Shown: in pieces, positions 27,026 to 39,874 of the stretch
Layout of the letters: each line of letters starts with the position of its first letter
Numbering within the stretch: the first letter of the stretch is position 1
The notes under the pieces: model-generated
Database searches by the model: none
Seen by the model: the letters and a program-made list of their open reading frames with translations, nothing else
What the model was told of the DNA's origin: nothing
Program-made: the position numbers and the translations under genes
NCBI RefSeq assembly: GCF_034427435.1
Contig: NZ_JAXQNP010000002.1
Span: 2,232,001 to 2,296,000 of the forward strand
Reading direction: 5' to 3'
Source of the DNA: Nitrospirillum sp034427435
Lineage (GTDB): Bacteria > Pseudomonadota > Alphaproteobacteria > Azospirillales > Azospirillaceae
DNA length: 64,000 nt

Positions 27026-28177
27026 TCAGGCGAGCGCGATGCACTCCAACCGAAGGGGCGTAGGGTCGTCAGCGGTTTCGGCGCCCAGCGTTCCCTTCCC
27101 CATAGAGCGCGCAGGCAGGGCCTTGGGCAGCATCGCCAGGCTCAGCACATAGCCGATCACGCCGCTGCCGCCATAGCCCACAATGGGCGTCGGATAGTTC
27201 CCCAGCGCCGCCGCGACCAGGGCGACACCCCAAATGGCGGCGAAGACCGCGTAGATTTCCTGGTTGTGCTGGTCGCGTGCCCACCCCACCATTGCCGGCA
27301 CGAGCATCAGGACGGCACCGGCCAGCACCAGCATCCCCGCGACGGCATGCAGGCTGAAGGCGGCATGGAACACCTTTTCGACGTACGGGGTCGCGGACAG
27401 CCTGTCCGCCTGGATCAGCGTGGTGGCAAAGCCGGCGATGGCGCCGGCGAGCGCCCGCGAGACATGGCCATCGTCAGGGCGCATCATCGCCAGGAGCGCA
27501 AGGCCGGTGGCCAACATCCCCGCCATGGCCCGGTCGGGCTGCAGGGCCAGGGCCGCGGCCGTAAGGATCATCCCCCAGGTCGAGCGCCGGTTGGTCGACC
27601 GGGCAAAGTCGAGAATCATCAACGGGAGAAGGACGAGGCTGGGCTGGATGAAAAGGCCGCCCAGGTTCACCCAGCGCGCGGCATCGTCGACCCGGGCGCC
27701 ACCGAGCGCCGTCGCCAGCAGCAGGACCGACAGCAAGAGCGTCGTCGTACCGGGCCACAGGCGAACCGTGGGCCCAGCCCGGCGGATCGCGACCAGCATG
27801 CCGAGGCCCAGGAGCAGCGCGACGGCATTGACACCCAGGTACCGCCCCGGCGCCCCCGCCATCGCCAAATACCCAAGGCCCAGCCCGACAGCCGCGATGG
27901 CGCAGGCGATGCCGATGGCGCGAGGATGGACGGTCATGCCGGCGGATGAGGAGGCCCTGTCGAAGGACAGCACCATTTGGCGTACGTGGTGGGCCAGAAT
28001 CAGGGGCAGAAGACCGCACAGGCCACCGGCCGCGAAGCGCAGGGCGGCGGCGTCGCTTTCGATCCCGGCGGTTTCAAGGCGTACGGCCGATCCCCAGTCT
28101 TTCAGATCGGCCGGCAAGACCCTTTCCAGGAGATCGCAAGCCAGGACAGCAAGACCACGCCACAGTCCGCAGCTCAT
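27026..28177 (-). CDS. SEDS (FtsW/RodA)-like membrane protein with N-terminal prefix domain
   Basis: 383 residues, about ten hydrophobic spans. Residues 1-75 resemble the permease-prefix segment often seen in proteins encoded beside PadR regulators. The rest carries weak but ordered resemblance to SEDS glycosyltransferases: AARWVNLGGLFIQPS (FtsW has RW+.LG...QPSE), ALQPDRAMAGMLATGLALLAM (QPDLGT), and PTPIVGYGGSGVIGYVLSLAML (LP.ISYGGSS). The extracellular EHTDF-type loop that holds the catalytic aspartate of RodA/FtsW is not visible; the matching region reads YVEKVFHAAFS. It overlaps the PadR stop in an ATGA arrangement, so it is co-translated with its likely regulator. Glycosyltransferase activity cannot be assumed. 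Confidence 0.62.
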   Translation of the reverse strand: MSCGLWRGLAVLACDLLERVLPADLKDWGSAVRLETAGIESDAAALRFAAGGLCGLLPLILAHHVRQMVLSFDRASSSAGMTVHPRAIGIACAIAAVGLGLGYLAMAGAPGRYLGVNAVALLLGLGMLVAIRRAGPTVRLWPGTTTLLLSVLLLATALGGARVDDAARWVNLGGLFIQPSLVLLPLMILDFARSTNRRSTWGMILTAAALALQPDRAMAGMLATGLALLAMMRPDDGHVSRALAGAIAGFATTLIQADRLSATPYVEKVFHAAFSLHAVAGMLVLAGAVLMLVPAMVGWARDQHNQEIYAVFAAIWGVALVAAALGNYPTPIVGYGGSGVIGYVLSLAMLPKALPARSMGKGTLGAETADDPTPLRLECIALA

Positions 28178-28491
28178 ATCGTCACCTCACGGGGATTCAG
28201 GGGGCCCGCCGTCACCGGTGCGGGCGGGTTGGCCTGGGCGAACCGGAGGCCGGCGGCGGTCAGGCGATAGGCGTGGCGCGGCGGCCGGCCCGCCTCCACC
28301 GGCGGCTGCCACTGCGCTTCCAGATACCCCAGGCCCTCCAGCCGGATGAGCAACGGGTATAGGGTCCCGGACTTGACACCGGCCAGCTGGGCCAACTCGT
28401 AGCCGTGGCGCCAGGCGCCCGGCACCTCCAGAAGGACGGCGAGAATAATCCTCGCCTGATGGGATGGGGTTCGCGTGCGGGTCATGCCCAT
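28174..28491 (-). CDS. PadR-family transcriptional regulator
   Basis: 105 residues, a short class of PadR with only the winged helix: ILAVLLEVPGAWRHGYELAQ, KSGTLYPLLIRLEGLGYL, and RHAYRLTAAG. The gene overlaps the downstream SEDS-like gene by 4 bp, forming a two-gene operon in which PadR probably represses both. The ATG at 28491 has no Shine-Dalgarno, and a palindrome ends two bases before it, suggesting a leaderless or nearly leaderless message. The inducer is unknown. Confidence 0.85.
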   Translation of the reverse strand: MGMTRTRTPSHQARIILAVLLEVPGAWRHGYELAQLAGVKSGTLYPLLIRLEGLGYLEAQWQPPVEAGRPPRHAYRLTAAGLRFAQANPPAPVTAGPLNPREVTI

Positions 28492-28492
28492 T

Positions 28493-28520
28493 AAATCTAC
28501 CTATGTAGATTTATTGTCAA
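28493..28520 (-). promoter_or_regulatory. PadR operator and -35 element
   Basis: A perfect inverted repeat AAATCTAC-ctat-GTAGATTT (28493-28512) lies directly before the padR start codon, and TTGACA, a consensus -35, is at 28515-28520 on the minus strand. The spacing suits autorepression of the padR operon. A convincing -10 is not obvious because the palindrome occupies that place. Confidence 0.7.
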
Positions 28521-28593
28521 GAACGGGTCTTTGGGCGCCTCCCCCCGGAACTCTTGCTGTGGCGATTTTTGATAACCGGCCCCGGAAACGACA

Positions 28594-28615
28594 AAGCCGC
28601 CCCGAAGGGCGGCTT
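28594..28615 (-). terminator. Terminator of the tRNA-Ser gene
   Basis: Perfect 9-bp stem AAGCCGCCC / GGGCGGCTT with loop CGAA, followed on the minus strand by TTGTCGTTTCC. It lies 39 bp past the tRNA 3' end. Confidence 0.75.
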
Positions 28616-28654
28616 GTCCGTTCACTTGCCTCACGATGTGGCCTGGGCAAGTGA

Positions 28655-28746
28655 TGGCGGAGGGGATGGGATTCGAACCCACGGTACCAGTTTCCCGGTA
28701 CGACGGTTTAGCAAACCGTTGCCTTCAGCCACTCGGCCACCCCTCC
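28655..28746 (-). tRNA. tRNA-Ser (anticodon GCT)
   Basis: A 92-base class II tRNA. The acceptor stem GGAGGGG (5', at 28740-28746) pairs with CCCCTCC, followed by discriminator G and an encoded CCA (28655-28657). The D-arm GGCCGAGTGGCTGAAGGC, the anticodon arm CGGTTTGCTAAACCG with GCT, a long variable arm and the T-loop GGTTCGAATCC are all present. It reads AGC and AGU codons. Confidence 0.96.
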
Positions 28747-28840
28747 GTCCACCGACTGTCGTCGGCGGTTCGCGTATGTACTCGGGCAGCGGCCCCCTTG
28801 TCAACGATAACGGTGAGGAAAAATCGCGGGAAAATGAAAA

Positions 28841-28860
28841 GGGGGACCCGGAGGCCCCCC
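28841..28860 (-). terminator. Possible terminator after gatB
   Basis: On the minus strand GGGGGCC..CCCCC forms an imperfect GC-rich hairpin followed by TTTTCATTTTC, about 100 bp after the gatB stop and just before the tRNA-Ser promoter region. Confidence 0.5.
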
Positions 28861-28957
28861 TGCCCATGCCCCGCTGGCCGACATGCCCGGCGGAGCGTCA
28901 CTTTTCCCTGTCGAACCAAGGCGCAAGGCCCCGGTCCTCATCTCAGACCTTCGGACC

Positions 28958-30424
28958 TCAGCCCTTCAGCTTGGCGGTCAGGATCTCGTTCACCAGGGCG
29001 GGATTCGCCTTGCCCTGGGTCGCCTTCATGACCTGGCCGACGAAGAAGCCGAACAGCTTGTCCTTGCCGCTGCGGAACTCCGCCACCTTGTCGGCGTTGG
29101 CCGCCATCACGGCCGCGATGGCCTGGTCGATGGCGCCCGTGTCCGTCACCTGGCGCAGGCCCTTCTCCTCCACGATCTGGGCGGCGGGCTTGCCCGTCTC
29201 AAGCATGTCGGCGAACACCTCCTTGGCGATGCGGCCGGAGATGGTGTTGTCGGCGATCAGGTCGATCAGTCCGCCCAGCGCCGCGGCGCTGATGGGGGAG
29301 CTGTCGATATCGGCACCCGTCTTGTTCAGCGCGCCCAGCAGGTCGCCGATGACGAAGTTGGCCGCCATCTTGGGATCGCGGCCCCGGGCCACCTCTTCAT
29401 AGAAGTCGGCGCGCGAGCGCTCCGCCACCAGCACGCCGGCGTCATAGACCGGCAGCTTGTAGTCGGCCATGAAGCGGGCCTTCTTCTCATCCGGCAGTTC
29501 CGGCAGGGTTCGCGCGATCTCCGCCACCCAATCGGCGTCCAGGTCCAGCGGCAGCAGGTCCGGATCGGGGAAATAGCGGTAATCCTGCGCATCTTCCTTG
29601 GAGCGCATGGACCGCGTCTCACCCTTGTTCGGATCCCACAGGCGGGTTTCCTGCACCACCACGCCGCCGTCCTCGATCACCTGGATCTGGCGGTGGGCCT
29701 CATACTCGATGGCCTGCTGCACATAGCGGATGGAGTTGACGTTCTTCGTCTCCGTCCGCGTGCCGAACCCCGCCCCCGGCTTGCGCACCGACACGTTGAT
29801 GTCGCAGCGCATGGAGCCTTCCTCCATGTTGCCGTCGCAGGTGCCGAGATAGCGCAGGATGGTGCGCAGCTTGCGCAGGTAGGCGGCGGCCTCCTCCGGG
29901 GTGCGCATGTCGGGTTCCGACACGATTTCCATCAGCGCCACGCCGGCCCGGTTCAGGTCAACGTAAGTCTTGGTCGGGTTCTGGTCGTGCAGGCTTTTGC
30001 CCGCGTCGATTTCCAGGTGCAGGCGGGTGATGCCGACCTCACGCGTGGAGCCGTCCGCCAGGTCCAGCACGATGGTGCCCTTGCCCACGATGGGCTGCAG
30101 GTACTGGCTGATCTGATAACCGGCCGGGTTGTCGGCATAAAAGTAGTTCTTGCGGTCGAAGACCGAGCGCAGGTTGATCTGCGCCTTCAGGCCCAGGCCC
30201 GTGCGCACCGCCTGCTCCACGCACACCTCGTTGATCACGGGCAGCATGCCGGGGAAGCCCGCGTCCACGAAGCTGACTTGGCTATTCGGCGCGGCGCCGA
30301 AGGCGGTCGCCGCCCCGCTGAACAACTTGGCATTGGAGACGACCTGGGCATGAACCTCCAGCCCGATCACCACTTCCCATTCGCCCGTCTCGCCTGCAAT
30401 CCGATAAGCCATCGTCTTCGCCAT
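28958..30424 (-). CDS. gatB: Asp/Glu-tRNA amidotransferase subunit B
   Basis: 488 residues. The GatCAB complex converts Glu-tRNA(Gln) or Asp-tRNA(Asn) to the amide form. Motifs: WEVVIGLEVHAQ near the N-terminus, DAGFPGMLPVIN, DRKNYFYADNPAGYQISQ, MRCDINVSVR, EYEAHRQ, and the C-terminal YqeY-like tail with GFFVGQVMKATQGKANP. ATG 30424 was chosen for alignment with the family; a longer upstream frame has no conserved residues. gatC and gatA are not adjacent in this window. Confidence 0.95.
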   Translation of the reverse strand: MAKTMAYRIAGETGEWEVVIGLEVHAQVVSNAKLFSGAATAFGAAPNSQVSFVDAGFPGMLPVINEVCVEQAVRTGLGLKAQINLRSVFDRKNYFYADNPAGYQISQYLQPIVGKGTIVLDLADGSTREVGITRLHLEIDAGKSLHDQNPTKTYVDLNRAGVALMEIVSEPDMRTPEEAAAYLRKLRTILRYLGTCDGNMEEGSMRCDINVSVRKPGAGFGTRTETKNVNSIRYVQQAIEYEAHRQIQVIEDGGVVVQETRLWDPNKGETRSMRSKEDAQDYRYFPDPDLLPLDLDADWVAEIARTLPELPDEKKARFMADYKLPVYDAGVLVAERSRADFYEEVARGRDPKMAANFVIGDLLGALNKTGADIDSSPISAAALGGLIDLIADNTISGRIAKEVFADMLETGKPAAQIVEEKGLRQVTDTGAIDQAIAAVMAANADKVAEFRSGKDKLFGFFVGQVMKATQGKANPALVNEILTAKLKG

Positions 30425-30698
30425 CAAGTCCAATAATGGAGTGAGAGAGGTTTTCTGGCCGGAATCGCGTGAAAACGCAACCGGCTTGGGCGGGAGGCTG
30501 CCTGGACGATGGCGTTGGGTGGGCGTGGTGGACGAACCCCGCCCGCCATCTTCAGGCCCAGGTTGGAAAATATGGTTAAGCATTTAATATTTTATTTTGC
30601 ATATGACGCGACGGCAAAAATTAAGACATCATTAAAGAATGAGGCCATATTCAGTGGCCATTAACAGATTAACCACTCGCGACATAATGAAGGCCGTG

Positions 30699-32930
30699 AT
30701 GCTTCGGTCCCTGAAAATCGCCCACAAGCTGGGCTTGGCGGTTCTGCTCTTCCTCATTCCGGTGGGTTACCTGTTGTACGCGCTGATCGCGCAACAGCAG
30801 ATCGCCATCGACTTCGCCCAGAAGGAATTGGCCGGCACCGCTTACCTGCGCGGCCTGCAGACCATCCAAGCCCGGCTGGCCGCCGCGGAGACGGGTGGCG
30901 CCGCGCCGGACGCGGCGGCAACCGCAACGGCTGTGCGCCAGCTTCAGGCGGACTGGGGACAGGAGATGGAGACGGCCGACAAGGTGAACGACCTGCTGGC
31001 CGCCCTGGGCAAGAAGGATGGGGCCGGCAGCCCCGCCACCCGCACGGCGCTGCGGGCGCTGATCGCCCAGATCGGCGACAAGTCCAACCTGATCCTGGAT
31101 CCGGACCTGGACAGTTTCTACGTCATGGACATCGTGCTGGTGAAACTGCCCGACCTGCAGGACCAGACTACGGGCCTGCGCGCCGTGACGCGTCAGGCCG
31201 GTGACAACAAGGTCGACCTGTTCGTCGCCCTGGGCGGGGTGAAGTCCCTGCTGACCGGCCTCGATTCCTCCGCCACCTCGGCCTATGGCGGCAACGCCGA
31301 CGGCAGCGTCAAGAAAGCGCTGACGGCCCCGGTATCCGCCACGCAGAAGGCCGCCGCCGTGGTGACGGCGGGGGCGGAGAAAGGGGCGGTCACCGATGCC
31401 GACACGATGGCGGCGCTGAAGGCCCAGGACGCCTTGTACTCGGCCGCCTCAACCGACCTGGAGCGCCTGCTGAAGGCCCGTATCGGGGGGTTCAAGGCCA
31501 CGCAGCTCCGGGTGCTGCTGATCTCGCTGGCACTGTTCGCGGCGGGCGGCGCCGGCGTCTACCTGGTGGTGCGCCGCTTCGTCATCACCCCGCTCAGCGA
31601 CCTGACCGGCGCCATGTCGGGTCTGGCCGAGGGCCGCCTGGACACCGCCATCGACCATGCCGACAGCGGGGACGAGGTCGGGGCCATGGCGCGCGCCCTG
31701 GTCGTCTTCAAGGAGAACGCCCTGCGCAATCGCGAGTTGGAGGCGGCCCAGGCCCAGGAACAGGAAAAGCGGCTGCGCCGCCAGCAGGCGCTGGAAACCC
31801 TGACCCGGGACTTCCAGGCCGCCATCAGCGCCGAGCTGCGCGGCATGGCCGCCGCCGCGACGGAGCTGGAGGCCACCGCCGGTTCGCTGGCCACCCAGGC
31901 GGACAACACCGCCGGCCGCACCCAGGTCGCCGACGACAGCGCCGCCCGCGCCACCGACAACACCGAAACGGTGGCGGCGGCGACGGAGCAACTGGCCGCC
32001 AGCAGCAACGAGATCGGCGCCCAGGCGGAGCAGACCGCCGTCACCACCAAGACGGCGGTGCAGGAGGCGGAGCACGCGCGCAGCGTGGTGGGTGAACTGG
32101 CGACGGTGGCGGACAGCGTGAACGAGGTGGTGCGCTTCATCCAGGCCATCGCGGCGCAGACCAACCTGCTGGCCTTGAACGCCACCATCGAAGCGGCCCG
32201 CGCCGGCGAGGCCGGCAAGGGTTTCGCCGTGGTGGCGACCGAGGTCAAGAGCCTGGCCAACCAGACGGCGCAGGCGACGGATGACATCGAGGCCCGCGTC
32301 GGCGGCGTGAAGGCGGCGGCCGAGAACGCCATTGGCATCATCAACCGCATCGCCACCACCATCGCCGTCGTCGACGGCAACACCGGCGCCATCGCCGCCG
32401 CCGTCAGCCAGCAGAGCGCCGCCACCGCCGAGATCAGCCGCAACGTGACGGAGGCTGCCAGCCGTACCCGCGAGGTGACCCAGTCCCTGTCGCTGGTGCG
32501 GGACAGCGCGGAGTTCACCAAGGACGCGTCCGGCCAATTGCTGGGGGCGGCCAACGAACTGTCGCGGCAGTCGGAACAGTTGCGCATGGATGTGGAACAC
32601 TTCCTGGCGGCCATGCAATCGGCCGAGGACCGGCGCCAGTTCGAACGGTATGACCTGGACCGTCCCGCCCATGCCGGCGGGCCGGGCATCCTGCCCACCG
32701 GGGCCGCCACGCACCGGCTGGTCAATATCGGACGCGGCGGCTGCGCCCTTCAGGGTCCGGCGGTCGGCGGCCCGGGCCGTGAGATCGAGGTGCTGGTGGA
32801 CGGCAGCCGCTTCCGTGGCCGGGTCACCAGCCAGGAAGGCGACACCACCCGCATCCAGTTCCGCATGAGCGACGAGGTCGCCCAGGCGGTGGACACGCTG
32901 CTGGCACGGTGCGGGGCGGTGGCGGCCTGA
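30699..32930 (+). CDS. Methyl-accepting chemotaxis protein with C-terminal PilZ-like domain
   Basis: 743 residues. A first membrane helix (LAVLLFLIPVGYLLYALI), an N-terminal helical sensor region to about 265, a second helix (LLISLALFAAGGAGVYLVV), a HAMP domain, and a long cytoplasmic coiled coil with the signalling hairpin FIQAIAAQTNLLALNATIEA. After the receptor ends at about residue 630, a PilZ-like domain starts with RRQFERYD (RxxxR motif) and has NIGRGGCAL in place of the (D/N)xSxxG motif. PilZ domains bind c-di-GMP, so this receptor may link chemotaxis to that messenger; the serine change leaves binding uncertain. ATG 30699 has AAGG upstream; ATG 30687 and 30639 are alternatives. Confidence 0.87.
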   Translation: MLRSLKIAHKLGLAVLLFLIPVGYLLYALIAQQQIAIDFAQKELAGTAYLRGLQTIQARLAAAETGGAAPDAAATATAVRQLQADWGQEMETADKVNDLLAALGKKDGAGSPATRTALRALIAQIGDKSNLILDPDLDSFYVMDIVLVKLPDLQDQTTGLRAVTRQAGDNKVDLFVALGGVKSLLTGLDSSATSAYGGNADGSVKKALTAPVSATQKAAAVVTAGAEKGAVTDADTMAALKAQDALYSAASTDLERLLKARIGGFKATQLRVLLISLALFAAGGAGVYLVVRRFVITPLSDLTGAMSGLAEGRLDTAIDHADSGDEVGAMARALVVFKENALRNRELEAAQAQEQEKRLRRQQALETLTRDFQAAISAELRGMAAAATELEATAGSLATQADNTAGRTQVADDSAARATDNTETVAAATEQLAASSNEIGAQAEQTAVTTKTAVQEAEHARSVVGELATVADSVNEVVRFIQAIAAQTNLLALNATIEAARAGEAGKGFAVVATEVKSLANQTAQATDDIEARVGGVKAAAENAIGIINRIATTIAVVDGNTGAIAAAVSQQSAATAEISRNVTEAASRTREVTQSLSLVRDSAEFTKDASGQLLGAANELSRQSEQLRMDVEHFLAAMQSAEDRRQFERYDLDRPAHAGGPGILPTGAATHRLVNIGRGGCALQGPAVGGPGREIEVLVDGSRFRGRVTSQEGDTTRIQFRMSDEVAQAVDTLLARCGAVAA

Positions 32931-33079
32931 TGAGGCCGCCCCTCCCCCTTTCGCCGGCCCAAACCCGCAATAAATCCGGGAAATACCTTTAAGCATAGAT
33001 TTGCCGTGGGCGGCGGCGGTGATAACGATTCCTTCAGGCCGACGATGCAAGCTGGACGCCGGAGAATCGTGAGGTCGGG

Positions 33080-36916
<3,837 letters not shown>

Positions 36917-36930
36917 GAGGCCCGCCCGCC

Positions 36931-37965
36931 TCAGACCTGTTGGATGGCCGACAGGAGCCAGCGGCCGCCATCCGCCCGCACAAAGGTCCACAGCTCCTGA
37001 ACCTCTTCGGGACGCTGGTCATCGCCCGCCACCACACGGCCGGTGGTCTCATCCACCGTCCAGTCCCGGGCGCGCCAGCGCAGCAGGGCGGTGCAGTAGG
37101 TACGGCCCTCCTCATGCCAGCTTTCCACCACGTCGCCCTTCACCAGATGCACGTCGGCCACCAGGTTGCGCACGCCGCGGCTTTGGTTCTCGGTCATCTC
37201 CTCGCCGTAATAGGACAACATTTCCGGCGTCAGGTGGCGGCGCAGGGCCGTCAGATCGCCCTTGCTCCAGCTGTCCATGATGCCGGTCAGGATCTGTTCG
37301 AACGCCGACAGGTCCTGCCCCTGCATCTGCACGCCGATGGCGGGCACGGGCGGCGGGGGCGGTACGGAGGCGCCCCCCTGGTTGTAGCCACCACCGAAGG
37401 GCGTCGCCTGGTAGGGCGCATCCTGCGGCGGGAACATCTCATAGCTCATGCCCGAGGCAGACGCCGGTCGCGGGCCGCTGATGGCCATGCGGATCAGGCG
37501 ATAGATCAGGTAGGCGATGCCCGCCATGATCAGCAGCCGCAGGAGGCCGCCCAGCGCGCCGCCCGAGCCACTGCCGAAATCACCGCCGGCCCCATAGCCG
37601 TGGTGGCCGAACAGCGAGTTGTACAGGCTGGCGCCCAGGAAGCCCCCCATCATGCCCGACAGGAAGGGATGCCGCTGGGTGAAGCTGGGCTGGGCGAATC
37701 CGGGCTGGCCAAACGGCTGCTGGAAGCCCGGGCGCGGCTGATACGCCGGTGCTGCCGGCGCCGCGGGGGCGGCCGGCGGCGGGGTGATGCTGCGCTGGAT
37801 GGGCTGGCCCGTCACCGATGGGTTGGCGGGCGTGGTGTAGGTCCGGCTGCCCCGGCTGCCGGAACTGGAACTGCGGCCCGGGCGGGCATCGGCGGCCAAG
37901 GGCGCCAAGGCCAGGGACACCGCCAGAACCGCGGCGACCGCACGCGAACCAAACCGACCGAACAT
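36931..37965 (-). CDS. Tim44-like domain protein, exported or membrane-anchored
   Basis: 344 residues. Signal peptide (AVAAVLAVSLALAPLAADA), then a low-complexity Ser/Pro/Gly-rich region, a Gly-rich hydrophobic span (GALGGLLRLLIMAGIAYLIYRLI), and a C-terminal Tim44-like domain from about 215: FEQILTGIMDSWSKGDLTALRRHLTPEML ... LWTFVRADGGRWLLSAIQQV (quoted in part). Bacterial members of this NTF2-fold family are of unclear function; the mitochondrial relative tethers the import motor. GGGGAGAG precedes the ATG. It converges on the hybrid kinase gene with a 14-bp gap. Confidence 0.85.
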   Translation of the reverse strand: MFGRFGSRAVAAVLAVSLALAPLAADARPGRSSSSGSRGSRTYTTPANPSVTGQPIQRSITPPPAAPAAPAAPAYQPRPGFQQPFGQPGFAQPSFTQRHPFLSGMMGGFLGASLYNSLFGHHGYGAGGDFGSGSGGALGGLLRLLIMAGIAYLIYRLIRMAISGPRPASASGMSYEMFPPQDAPYQATPFGGGYNQGGASVPPPPPVPAIGVQMQGQDLSAFEQILTGIMDSWSKGDLTALRRHLTPEMLSYYGEEMTENQSRGVRNLVADVHLVKGDVVESWHEEGRTYCTALLRWRARDWTVDETTGRVVAGDDQRPEEVQELWTFVRADGGRWLLSAIQQV

Positions 37966-38250
37966 TTTCTCTCCCCCTAAATCATGGGGCTGGCTTTCAG
38001 CCCCACCCTAATGTGGGCCCCACTTGCAAAATTGCCAGGGCCAGTCACCGCCCCGCGCAGCGGACCGCTTTTCGGGCCCGCGACGGACGCGACCTTTGCC
38101 CGCAAGCCCCGCTCGTGTCTAGACTGCACCCAAGCCCAGCTTGGCACTGCGGGGACGTGCGGCACGCCGGGTATCATGGAGCAGCGCATTGGTGCGCTGC
38201 TCGCCAGCGACGAACAAAACGAAACCAGGGGTAAATGGGGGTTCCGACAT

Positions 38251-39846
38251 ATGCCCACACCGAAGTGGAAGCTGGCGGCCTTGCTGACCGGCACCGCCTT
38301 GATCTTGCTCACCACCCACATGGCCATCACCAGCACGCCGGCCAACGCCGGCGACAAGCCGGCGGCCGATCAGCCCAAGGGCGACCAGGCCAAGGGCGAT
38401 GACAAGACCAGTGGCGATAAGGACTGGACGCCCAAGCATTTCACCATCGACCGCAGCGGCACCTTCAACGGCAAGCGCGTGGACTATCAGGTGCTGGCTG
38501 GCGAAACCCATCTGGTGAACGACAAGGAGGAGGACGCGGCCACCGTCTTCTCCACCGCCTATGTGAAAAAGGGGGTTAAGGACGCGACGCAACGCCCCGT
38601 CATCTTCCTGTTCAACGGCGGCCCGGGTTCCGCCAGCCTGTGGCTGCACATGGGCGCCTGGGGACCGAAGCGCGTGGACGTGCCCAGCGACGCGACCAAC
38701 GCCGGCAGCCCGCCCTACCCCCTGAAGGACAACCCGCAAAGCCTGCTGGACGTGGCCGACCTGGTGTTCATCGACCCCGTGGGCACCGGCTACAGCCGCA
38801 TCCTGCCCAAGGGGGATGAAAAGGACTATTACGGCGTGAAGCAGGACGCCCATTCCATCGCGCAGTTCATGCGCCGCTGGCTGACGGACCACAAGCGCTG
38901 GAACTCCCCCGTCTTCATCGGCGGCGAGAGCTATGGCGGCATGCGCATCGGCGCCCTGTTGCCCGAATTGCTGGAGAATGGCGCACCCGTGGGCCTGAAC
39001 GGCCTGATCGTCGTGTCGGGCGCTGTCGACTATGGCGCGTTCGAGTTCAACCGCGGCAACGACGTGCCCTACCCCGCCTTCCTGCCGACCTACGCCGCCG
39101 TCGCCTGGTACCACAAGAAGATCGCCGACACCTCCATGGGGTTCGACGCCTTCATGAACCAGGTGCGCAAGTTCGCGGTGGAGGAATATCCGGTGGCCCT
39201 GCTGAAGGGCAACCGCATGAGCCCGGCCGAGCGCAAGGGCGTGATCGATAAGCTGTCGCGCTACACCGGCCTGTCGCCCGCCTATCTCGACCGCACCAAC
39301 CTGCGCGTCCGCGACGTGCGCTTCGCCAAGGAGCTGTTGCGCGATCAGGGCAAGGTCGTCGGCATCTATGACGGCCGCTACACCGGCCAGGAATACGACT
39401 CCGCCGGCGACACGGTGGACAGCGACCCCTCGGGCTACGGCGTCGGCGCCGCCTTCGCCACCACGCTGCAAAGCTATCTGTTGAGCGACCTCAACATCAA
39501 GATGGACCGGGAGTACCGGACCAGCGGCGACGTGGGCAAGAACTGGGATTGGAAGACCTGGGGCGATGAAGGCGGCGGCTACGCCAACGTGGCCCCCTGG
39601 TACGGCGACGCCATGCGCCAGAACCCTAAGCTGAAGGTGTTCATGGCCGGCGGCTGGTACGACATCTGCGTGCCCTTCTTCTCCAACGAGAACGCCATGA
39701 ACGCCAACGGCGTGCCCACCGACCGGGTGACCTTCAGCTATTACGAGGCGGGGCACATGATGTACCTGAACCGCGCCGCCCTCGATAAGCTGACCGACGA
39801 CGTCCGCCACTTCGTCAAGGCGGCGGCGCCAGGGGCGAGCGAGTAA
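38251..39846 (+). CDS. Exported serine carboxypeptidase, S10 family
   Basis: 531 residues. ATG 38251 gives a signal peptide (LAALLTGTALILLTTHMA) followed by a Lys/Asp-rich linker. Catalytic motifs of S10 peptidases: FNGGPGSAS (oxyanion region), FIDPVGTGYSR, the nucleophile in GGESYGGMR, the aspartate region MAGGWYDICVPF, and the histidine in YEAGHMMYL. It probably removes C-terminal residues from peptides in the periplasm. An upstream ATG at 38176 would add a non-signal stretch and is less likely. No operon partners. Confidence 0.9.
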   Translation: MPTPKWKLAALLTGTALILLTTHMAITSTPANAGDKPAADQPKGDQAKGDDKTSGDKDWTPKHFTIDRSGTFNGKRVDYQVLAGETHLVNDKEEDAATVFSTAYVKKGVKDATQRPVIFLFNGGPGSASLWLHMGAWGPKRVDVPSDATNAGSPPYPLKDNPQSLLDVADLVFIDPVGTGYSRILPKGDEKDYYGVKQDAHSIAQFMRRWLTDHKRWNSPVFIGGESYGGMRIGALLPELLENGAPVGLNGLIVVSGAVDYGAFEFNRGNDVPYPAFLPTYAAVAWYHKKIADTSMGFDAFMNQVRKFAVEEYPVALLKGNRMSPAERKGVIDKLSRYTGLSPAYLDRTNLRVRDVRFAKELLRDQGKVVGIYDGRYTGQEYDSAGDTVDSDPSGYGVGAAFATTLQSYLLSDLNIKMDREYRTSGDVGKNWDWKTWGDEGGGYANVAPWYGDAMRQNPKLKVFMAGGWYDICVPFFSNENAMNANGVPTDRVTFSYYEAGHMMYLNRAALDKLTDDVRHFVKAAAPGASE

Positions 39847-39874
39847 GTTCAGCAGCCGGCGGGTGGCGATTCCA

